A stretch of DNA of 64,000 bases, taken from the NCBI GenBank assembly GCA_965243625.1, contig CBDEVI010000002.1, positions 372,001 through 436,000 of the forward strand, read 5' to 3'. Within the stretch, counting starts at the first letter, position 1. Each line of letters starts with the position of its first letter. This document shows, in pieces, positions 58,131 through 64,000 of this stretch. The translations under genes and the position numbers were made by a program. Below the pieces are notes generated by a model that worked only from the letters and a program-made list of their open reading frames with translations, was not told the DNA's origin and did no database searches. Origin of the DNA: JAJECS01 sp965243625 (lineage in GTDB: Bacteria > Chloroflexota > UBA11872).

Positions 58131-58754
58131 CTATTCCTTCAATGCAGGACGCGAACCCCCGAGGCCGATGGTCGCCAGTCCCAGCGCCAGACCGATCGGC
58201 GCGAGCGACAGCGCGGCGGGGATCGGCGCATGGCCGGCCGCGCCGATCACGACGTCCAAAAGGCTGGGCGGTGTCGATTCCTCTTCCGCGGAGTCGTGGG
58301 CGGCGCTGGTCGAACTCTTCTCGTCGTCGGCGTGATGGTGGTCGTCCGCCTTCCCCTCGTCGTGGTGATGGCCGTCGCCTTCCGTCTCCTCATGGTGGTC
58401 GGAGTCCTGGGCGCTCGTCATGCTTTGGCGGCTGTCTTCGTGCTGGTGGTCATGCGAGTCCGGGTTGAGATTTGCGGCGATGTGATGCCAGGCTCCGAGC
58501 AGGGCGCTCGCCATCGTCAACACGGCGATCGCGCGCGCGATTCTGACCGTGACCGCCGTCTGGCGAACGGCCAGGGCGACCGTTGCTGCCACGACAATCC
58601 CAAGCACGATCCACGGTGCAAACTGCCAGGGGCTGAGCCAGTGCCGGTCGTAGGCGAGAGCCAGGCTGGCGCCCACCACACCTACCGCCACCAGCAGTAG
58701 CAGGCCTGTCCGAAGTCGCGCCGCCGCGCCGTCCCGCCCAACCATTTCGGTCAT
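58131..58754 (-). CDS. membrane protein with His/Asp-rich metal-binding loop
   Basis: The 207-residue protein has three membrane segments near the start (LLLLVAVGVVGASLALAY, WIVLGIVVAATVALAV, ARAIAVLTMASALLGAW). A soluble loop of about 75 residues rich in His, Asp and Glu follows (HDHQHED, DSDHHEETEGDGHHHDEG, DDHHHADDE), then a C-terminal hydrophobic pair (SLLDVVIGAAGHAPIPAALSLAPIGLALGLATIGL). Such loops occur in zinc, nickel and cobalt transporters and chaperones, but the rest matches no transporter I recognise. A role in divalent metal binding or sensing is inferred. ATG at 58754. It appears monocistronic. Confidence 0.7.
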   Translation of the reverse strand: MTEMVGRDGAAARLRTGLLLLVAVGVVGASLALAYDRHWLSPWQFAPWIVLGIVVAATVALAVRQTAVTVRIARAIAVLTMASALLGAWHHIAANLNPDSHDHQHEDSRQSMTSAQDSDHHEETEGDGHHHDEGKADDHHHADDEKSSTSAAHDSAEEESTPPSLLDVVIGAAGHAPIPAALSLAPIGLALGLATIGLGGSRPALKE

Positions 58755-58843
58755 GGTACTCGCGAGACTTGCGGGCGTGCAGCGCCCGCGGGATCAGACG
58801 GCGACACTCGACGGCCGCTCGCTAGTGAGAGTCGAGGAAGTTT

Positions 58844-59029
58844 TCAGCGCTCATTCATTTCATCCCGCGTGAACCTGCGGCCGCCGGCCGCAATGTCGCC
58901 GCGCAGTTCGTGAATGGTCGCCATGGCCGCGTCCGCCCGCTGCCGGCGCCCAGCGTATTCTTCAAGCCCGAGCAGAATCCGGGCGATCAGAGTCGTTCGC
59001 TCGGCCGCGGCACGGCGTGGCTCAGACAC
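58844..59029 (-). CDS. small helical protein, possible antitoxin-like remnant
   Basis: From GTG 59029 comes a 61-residue Arg/Glu-rich helical peptide (TTLIARILLGLEEYAGRRQR ... RRFTRDEMNER). Its start overlaps a TGA that ends a 16-codon frame (MHVQALSSSEADAVRV, 59022-59072). The last 24 nt of that frame match the end of mntA at 21 positions. The arrangement mimics the mntA-hepT junction, so this may be the residue of another such module. It could equally be chance. Confidence 0.35.
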   Translation of the reverse strand: MSEPRRAAAERTTLIARILLGLEEYAGRRQRADAAMATIHELRGDIAAGGRRFTRDEMNER

Positions 59030-59100
59030 GGACGGCGTCCGCCTCGCTGCTGCTCAGCGCCTGAACGTGCATGCGTTGCCCCGAGCTGATTGCCGCCCCG

Positions 59101-59973
59101 CTAGATCGTGTGCATGAACGGCACGTGCTCGGTGCCGTTGATGACCGCCAGCGCCAGGTCGCGGAAGCGGATGGTCTCCGCCGTGTTGTCGACCTGGTTG
59201 CAGTTCCAGATCGCCGTCCAGACGAACTCGACGCCAAACCAGCCGCCGTAGCCGACTTCCTGCATCTTTTCGATGATGCGGCGGTAGTCGATGACGTTTT
59301 CGTCGAAGTCCACCTGCATCCGGTCCGGCGCGCAGCCGCGGCAGTGGAAGTGGCGCGCGTGGGGCAGCAGCGGATCCACGCTGGTCTGCTCCATGCCCTG
59401 ATAGACGAAGTGGCAATAGTCGAGCGTGAGCTTGAGGCCCGGCACCAGGTCCAGCATCTCCAGCGCCAGCTCCACGGTGTTGGCGTTGGTGCCCACCGCA
59501 GGCTCCACGGAAACCGCGATGCCGCACTTGTCACCCTGATCGACCCGCCATTTGAGCTCTTCGGCGGAGTTTTGCAGCGACTCGGTGGGCGACTCGCCGT
59601 CGAACGGCACGCCGCACGTCGAGGAAATGCCCTTGGCTTCGAGGCGGCGCGACAGCTCCACCACGTCGTTGAAGTACATGCGCCCCGCTTCCCGCTGGGC
59701 CGGGTCGGGGTTGTTCGGCACCATGCCGCCGGGCTCGGTGCTCGGGATCAGGAACACGTCCGCCGGCTCGAGGTTGTTCCGCTCCAATCGCTCGCGCAGG
59801 ATGCCGGCCCACATGGGCACGTCGCCGTGGATCACCTCGGGGCGAATGTGCGAGCGGTTGCCGAATATCCCAAGATCGACGCCCTCGAACCCAAGGGTGG
59901 AGATCAGGGCCAGGGATTGCTCGTGGCGAAGCAGAGGCCAGGTGAAATCGGCGCAGGCGAGCCTAATGGACAT
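59101..59973 (-). CDS. sugar phosphate isomerase/epimerase (xylose isomerase-like TIM barrel)
   Basis: The 290-residue AP-endonuclease-2 family barrel has the expected metal ligands: Glu in IAVSVEPAVG, Asp in LKLTLDYCHF, His in ARHFHCRG and Glu in GWFGVEFVW. The N-terminus RLACADFTWPLLRHEQSLALISTLGFEGVDLG is typical of IolE/IolH-type and sugar epimerases. The start ATG 59973 has an excellent ribosome-binding site (gggaggtgat). The reaction is probably isomerisation of a sugar or cyclitol, but the substrate is unknown. It is a single leftward gene. Confidence 0.85.
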   Translation of the reverse strand: MSIRLACADFTWPLLRHEQSLALISTLGFEGVDLGIFGNRSHIRPEVIHGDVPMWAGILRERLERNNLEPADVFLIPSTEPGGMVPNNPDPAQREAGRMYFNDVVELSRRLEAKGISSTCGVPFDGESPTESLQNSAEELKWRVDQGDKCGIAVSVEPAVGTNANTVELALEMLDLVPGLKLTLDYCHFVYQGMEQTSVDPLLPHARHFHCRGCAPDRMQVDFDENVIDYRRIIEKMQEVGYGGWFGVEFVWTAIWNCNQVDNTAETIRFRDLALAVINGTEHVPFMHTI

Positions 59974-60386
59974 GGAATCACCTCCCGCGGGTGCGTCGGC
60001 CTATGGTCGCAAACTCGGCGCAAGCGCGCCCGGCTGCCTGCGGTGGGGTAGTGGGCGACTTTGACATCTGAGAGCCGCGTGGTGACCCGCGCCGGCGGGC
60101 ATCCTCGATTCTTCGGTGAACCTTCGGGGGATAGATTTCGGCCTTGGGCGACTTTTGCGGAATCCGGCCGGGCTTGGGGATAACCGGGCGCATCCTGTCC
60201 GCCCCGAGGTTGAATGAAGGGTGGATTCCCGTCTCCGCGGGAATGACGAACTCAAAGTGGCCCATTGCCCCTGGCGGCGCGGCCGAAGCAAACTCGTGGG
60301 CCGCCCCGCATTGCCCCGGAGCGGCATACACTCCAGCAGATGAAGATCGAGGGAGGCGTCGACCCCTGGACCTGAATCGCCGAGCC
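59974..60386. other. intergenic region with a family B-like repeat
   Basis: These 413 bp separate the divergent isomerase and adaptor genes. A family-B variant lies at 60220-60247 (gtggattcccgtctccgcgg, then gaatgacg). The frame through here continues into the adaptor gene but is non-coding by content. A gggagg ribosome-binding-like site lies at about 60350-60356. No other feature was recognised. Confidence 0.55.
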
Positions 60387-62018
60387 TTGCTTCGAACGGA
60401 CTTGGGCGCTGCCCGGCGTCTCGGCCCTGCGCTGGCAGCCCTCGTCGTCTGTGGCGCCGTCCTCGTCGCGGCCACCGCCTGCGATCCGGTTGAGCCCGCC
60501 GCCGACGCCACGCCCACGCTCGCGCCCGATCCCCGGGCCGAGACGCAGGACCCCATGGTGCCGGTGGTTCGGGGGCGGCTCGAGAACCGCCTGCGGATTC
60601 CGGGGCTGGTCGAGGCCCGCGGACAGGAGATCCTGACGTTCGACGTGCCCGGCGTGGTGGGCGCGGTGCGCGGACAGCGCGGGGTGATGGTCCAGGCCGG
60701 CAGCGTCCTGATTTCGCTCGATGCGGAGTCGCTGAACGCCGAGATCGGCGCCGCGCGCGAGGACGAGGTGGCCATCCTGGAGGAGCTTGCGGCGGTCGAG
60801 ACTCGTCTGGCCGCTGAACGGATTGCCGCCGAACGCGCCGTGCTCGCGGCGGCGGCAGAGCTCGCCGAGCGCCAGCGGGTGTGGGACGCACTCACCGCGC
60901 CGGCGCCCGACCATGAGGTGAACCTCCACCACGCGCGCATCGCCTTGCTCATGCAAGTGCTCGCCGACCGCCGGGCGGCGGTCGAGGCCGCCGAGGGCTC
61001 GGTCGACGCGCTGGTGGCGACCGCGCGCGCCGAGGTTGCGCTGCACGAGGCCGACCTGGCTGAAGCCCAGGCGGAGCGCGACGCGCTGCCCGAAGACTCC
61101 GCGGCGCGAGCCATTGCCGCAGCCGACGCGAAGCTGGCCGCCGCCGAGCTTGCGGTCGCCGAGGCGCGCGCGCTGGAGGAGCAAGCGGCCGGCCCGGATG
61201 GGCCTCCCCGGCTGCGCGCGGCCCGGAGGGCGCGAAGCGCCGCCGAGTTGGACTTGCTGACGGCGGAGGCCGAGTTGGATCGGCTTACGGCCGGCCCGCC
61301 GGCCGCCGAGCTGGCCGCGGCCGAGGCGGCGCTCACCTCGGCGCGATACGAATATGACCTGGTGGCGGAGGCGCGGGCCGCGCTCGATGCCGGCACCTCG
61401 CCGCTTGCCGTGGACGCCGAGCGGCTGAGGGCCGAGGCCGAGCGCATCGACGAGCGGATCGCCCTGCTCGAGAGCCGCTCCACGCAGCTCGACATTGCGG
61501 CGCCCTACGACGCGATCATCTCGCGCGTGCTGACCGTGCGCGGGCGAGAGGTCGCCCCCGGCGACCCGGCCGTCGAGCTGGCCAAAGCCACCGACCTGGT
61601 CTTCGAGGCCGTGTCCAGCCCGACGCAAGCCGCCAATCTGCGCATCGATCAAAAGGTCAACGTCACGTTGCGCGAGTTTGCCCAGACACCCTTCGAGGGA
61701 ACGGTCGTCACGCTGCCGCTGGACACGGGCGATCCGTCGGACAAGCCCTTCATCCAGCTGGCGGTGGACTGGGGCGACCAACCGGTGACCATCGGCCTGC
61801 AGGGCGTCATCAGCGTCTTGCTGGGCGCGTCCGATGGCGTGCTCAAAGTGCCCGCGACCGCCGTGTGGACCCTCAACGGTCGCTCGTTCGTCGAGACCCT
61901 GATCGACGGCCGCCGCCGGACGCTGCCGGTGACCTTGGGCATGGAGACCGATGAGGAAGTCGAGATCGTCCACGGTCTGTCCGAAGGCGACATGATCTTC
62001 GCCACCGTTCGCTCGTGA
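60387..62018 (+). CDS. efflux periplasmic adaptor lipoprotein (HlyD/MacA-like)
   Basis: The protein of about 543 residues has a signal ending in VLVAATAC (lipobox A-T-A-C), then the adaptor plan. The first half of the lipoyl domain is GQEILTFDVPGVVGAVRGQRGVMVQAGSVLISLD. A very long coiled coil (about 250 residues, Ala/Glu/Arg-rich) follows. The second lipoyl half is DIAAPYDAIISRVLTVRGREVAPGDPAVELA, with beta-barrel and membrane-proximal domains after it. It should link the downstream FtsX-like permease to the envelope. The start is uncertain: TTG 60387 is used; CTG 60366 lies 9 nt after gggagg and is an alternative. Longer frames enter repeat DNA. Confidence 0.82.
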   Translation: MLRTDLGAARRLGPALAALVVCGAVLVAATACDPVEPAADATPTLAPDPRAETQDPMVPVVRGRLENRLRIPGLVEARGQEILTFDVPGVVGAVRGQRGVMVQAGSVLISLDAESLNAEIGAAREDEVAILEELAAVETRLAAERIAAERAVLAAAAELAERQRVWDALTAPAPDHEVNLHHARIALLMQVLADRRAAVEAAEGSVDALVATARAEVALHEADLAEAQAERDALPEDSAARAIAAADAKLAAAELAVAEARALEEQAAGPDGPPRLRAARRARSAAELDLLTAEAELDRLTAGPPAAELAAAEAALTSARYEYDLVAEARAALDAGTSPLAVDAERLRAEAERIDERIALLESRSTQLDIAAPYDAIISRVLTVRGREVAPGDPAVELAKATDLVFEAVSSPTQAANLRIDQKVNVTLREFAQTPFEGTVVTLPLDTGDPSDKPFIQLAVDWGDQPVTIGLQGVISVLLGASDGVLKVPATAVWTLNGRSFVETLIDGRRRTLPVTLGMETDEEVEIVHGLSEGDMIFATVRS

Positions 62019-64000
62019 TCCTCGCGGGGGTCGGCGCCGCCGGGCGGACCGTGCTGGCCCTCGTGGGATTCGCCGCGCGGCGACTGCGCAGCAATCCGAT
62101 CCACGCCCTGACCACGCTGCTGGGACTTTCGCTCACCGTCGGCGTGGTCACCGCCGTGCCCCTCTATGCGGAGGGCATGAGCACCCGCTTGCTGCGGGAG
62201 CACCTGCGCGCCTCGCCGGGGCCGCTTGACCTGGGCGTCGTGATCGAGCACGGGGAAGCGCAGCTGCCGGACGATCCCACAACCTCGCTGGCAGCCTATC
62301 GCCGCGCCGACCGGTTCTTGGGCGAGGCTGTTGCCACCCATCTGGGCGTTGAGCCGGGGGACGTCGTGCGGCTGGTGCAGTCCGACAACCGGCACCTGCT
62401 GTTCACCTCCGACGATCCGGACGCGCCCCTGCGCGAGGGCGTGCCCTGGGGCGGGCTGGCCGCGATCACCGGACTGGACGAGAACATCGAGCTGTTGGAA
62501 GGCCGCGCGGCCACCGACCAGGTCTACACGCTGCGCCTGCCGTCCGGTGCGCTCGTTCCGCTGGTGGAGGCGGTTGCCGCAACGGACATGCTCGACGCCG
62601 AAGGCCTGCTGGTTGGGGACCAGGTGCAGCTGCGCTTCGGCGACCCGCGGGAACTCGACACGCCGCAGGCGGTCGTCGCCGTCGACATCGTCGGTCGCTT
62701 CGCACCCATCGACGGGCGCCACGCCTATTGGCCCGAGGATGTCGAGGAGCTAACGGCGCGCACCCTGTTCACCCCGCCGGCCGCGTTCATCGACGGTCTG
62801 CTGGCGCGCTATCCCGAGGTGTCGCATCCACGGCTCCTGGACCGCGCCGTGTGGTTCGCTCCACTGGATGCCGTCGCGCTGCAGGCGTCGACCGCCGGCC
62901 GGACGAACGAGGGAATCTTCAACGTGCGGACGATTGCCGAGCGGGTGCTGCCCTACATGGGCGTGAAGACCCGCCTGGAGCGCGACCTCGAGCGGTTTGA
63001 GAGCCGCCTAGTGGTGCTCACCGTGTCCCTGCTGGCCCTCAGCGTGCCCATTGTTCTGATGGTGCTGGGCTTCATGCGGCTCTCGGTGTCGCTGGCCATC
63101 GAACGGCAGCGACAGGAGGTGGCGCTCCTGCGCAGCCGCGGCGTCGGCGTGGTCCAGTTGGTCGGCGTGTTCTTCGTGGAGGGGCTGCTGCTTGGGGCGC
63201 CGGCGCTGGCGATCGGCCTGGCGCTGGGCGCGGGCTTTGCCCAGGCCATTGGACAAGCGGCGAGCTTCCTGGCCTTCGATGCGCGCGCGCCGTTGGACGT
63301 TGCCCTGACCGGCGGCCAGGTGGCCGTCGGCGCGGCGGCGATCGGCGTCAGCCTGCTGGCCATGCTGGGGCCGGTCGTGGCGGCGGCCCGGCTGAGCATC
63401 GTGGGCGCCAAGCAGCAGGCCTCGCGCAGCCTGGACCGACCGCTCTACCAGCGGCGGCTGCTGGACGTGCTGCTGCTGGCGGCGGCGGTTGCGGGGTTCT
63501 ACCTGCTGCGCAGCGTGGACGCGCTCCCCGGCGAGACCGAGGACGACCTGCTGCTGGCCGACACGCTGCTGGTCCTGGCGCCGATTCTCTTCATCTTCGC
63601 GGTTTCGGTCTTCGCCCTCCGCGCCTTTCCCTATCTCGTGCGCGCGCTCGCGGCGCTGACGTCGCGGGTGTCCGGCGTCAGCGCCTTCGTGGCCCTGCGC
63701 CAGGTCGGCCGCAGCCCAACCCACTACACCAGCCTGGTCTTGCTGCTCTCGCTGACCTTTGCCCTGGGGGCCTTCAGTGCGTCGTTTGCCGCGACGATCG
63801 ATCGCAACATTATCGATCGGGTGTATTTCGCCACCGGCGCCGACGCCCAGATCGTCGAGAGCGGGCACTTCGACGCCGACGCGAGGTCCTGGTACATCGC
63901 GCCGGTCGATCGCCACCTGGACGTGGTGGACGACGGCGGCCGGCAGGTCGTCACGGAAGCGGCGCGACACCGGGTCAAGAACGCCCTGCTGCACGTCGAC
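62015..64000 (+). CDS. FtsX/MacB-like ABC permease (3' end outside window)
   Basis: The GTG at 62015 overlaps the adaptor stop as GTGA and opens a frame with no stop to base 64000 (662 codons so far). The N-terminal anchor is RSNPIHALTTLLGLSLTVGVVTAVPLYAEG. A periplasmic domain of about 290 residues follows, then FtsX-type segments LVVLTVSLLALSVPIVLMVLGFM and the motif RQRQEVALLRSRGVGVVQLVGVFFVEGLLLG, then a second core starting FVALRQVGRSPTHYTSLVLLLSLTF. Two FtsX cores mark the large permeases of adaptor-linked exporters. The ATPase probably lies downstream. Confidence 0.88.
   Translation, partial: MILAGVGAAGRTVLALVGFAARRLRSNPIHALTTLLGLSLTVGVVTAVPLYAEGMSTRLLREHLRASPGPLDLGVVIEHGEAQLPDDPTTSLAAYRRADRFLGEAVATHLGVEPGDVVRLVQSDNRHLLFTSDDPDAPLREGVPWGGLAAITGLDENIELLEGRAATDQVYTLRLPSGALVPLVEAVAATDMLDAEGLLVGDQVQLRFGDPRELDTPQAVVAVDIVGRFAPIDGRHAYWPEDVEELTARTLFTPPAAFIDGLLARYPEVSHPRLLDRAVWFAPLDAVALQASTAGRTNEGIFNVRTIAERVLPYMGVKTRLERDLERFESRLVVLTVSLLALSVPIVLMVLGFMRLSVSLAIERQRQEVALLRSRGVGVVQLVGVFFVEGLLLGAPALAIGLALGAGFAQAIGQAASFLAFDARAPLDVALTGGQVAVGAAAIGVSLLAMLGPVVAAARLSIVGAKQQASRSLDRPLYQRRLLDVLLLAAAVAGFYLLRSVDALPGETEDDLLLADTLLVLAPILFIFAVSVFALRAFPYLVRALAALTSRVSGVSAFVALRQVGRSPTHYTSLVLLLSLTFALGAFSASFAATIDRNIIDRVYFATGADAQIVESGHFDADARSWYIAPVDRHLDVVDDGGRQVVTEAARHRVKNALLHVD

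Noticed and set aside
60252..61973. 573-codon frame antisense to the adaptor gene
   Set aside because: Mirror of the Ala/Glu coiled coil; no domain.
1..64000. tRNA, rRNA or riboswitch genes
   Set aside because: I looked through the intergenic gaps for tRNA T-loop patterns and conserved aptamer motifs and found none; a covariance-model search would be decisive.

Overview
The window is a GC-rich bacterial chromosome segment with dense packing, many GTG/TTG starts and 4-8 bp gene overlaps. The dcw gene content, an FtsZ ending in IPAFLRRR and the mix of PhyH, DUF917, sialidase-like and GH43-like genes suggest a Chloroflexota-like lineage, perhaps environmental or host-associated. This is an inference from gene families; there is no rRNA here, I found no tRNA, and no taxonomic marker was searched. 

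Layout. 1-9.7 kb: the end of an RCC1-repeat protein, a methyltransferase and an acetyltransferase. Then comes a leftward defence-like block: PIN-domain protein, MmeI-like restriction-modification enzyme, and a DUF4238 gene broken by a stop codon. 9.7-16 kb: a second acetyltransferase, a three-gene ABC-2 exporter, a HAD hydrolase, and a DHA2 exporter coupled to a small antitoxin-like protein. 16-25 kb: cell-surface genes (multidomain polysaccharide deacetylase, large GT-C-like membrane protein, RCC1/sugar-dehydrogenase lipoprotein). 25-32 kb: catabolic genes (hydantoinase A-like, DUF917, two tandem PhyH dioxygenases around a broken nitrile hydratase beta fragment, GH43-like protein). 

32-48 kb is one long leftward housekeeping region. 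In transcription order the dcw part is mraZ-rsmH-ftsL-ftsI-ftsW-murG-murC-murB-ftsQ-ftsA-ftsZ-yggS-yggT, followed by hisS-hisH-hisA-hisF. The block murE-murF-mraY-murD, usual between ftsI and ftsW, is absent. A good promoter followed by three 10-bp-spaced MraZ boxes lies upstream of mraZ. 48-55.5 kb: RNase HI, an unknown protein, a DHA2 exporter, and the operon eno-larB-larC-(beta-helix-like membrane protein). 55.5-64 kb: a sialidase-like protein, an mntA-hepT module with frameshifted hepT between imperfect direct repeats, a His-rich membrane protein, a TIM-barrel isomerase, and an adaptor lipoprotein plus FtsX-like permease running off the window end. 

Two themes recur. First, short palindromic repeat families sit in composite islands between genes, and one family is inserted in frame inside two genes. 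Second, several accessory genes carry single-base lesions (DUF4238 nonsense, nitrile hydratase beta nonsense, hepT 1-nt deletion), which means recent decay or assembly errors.
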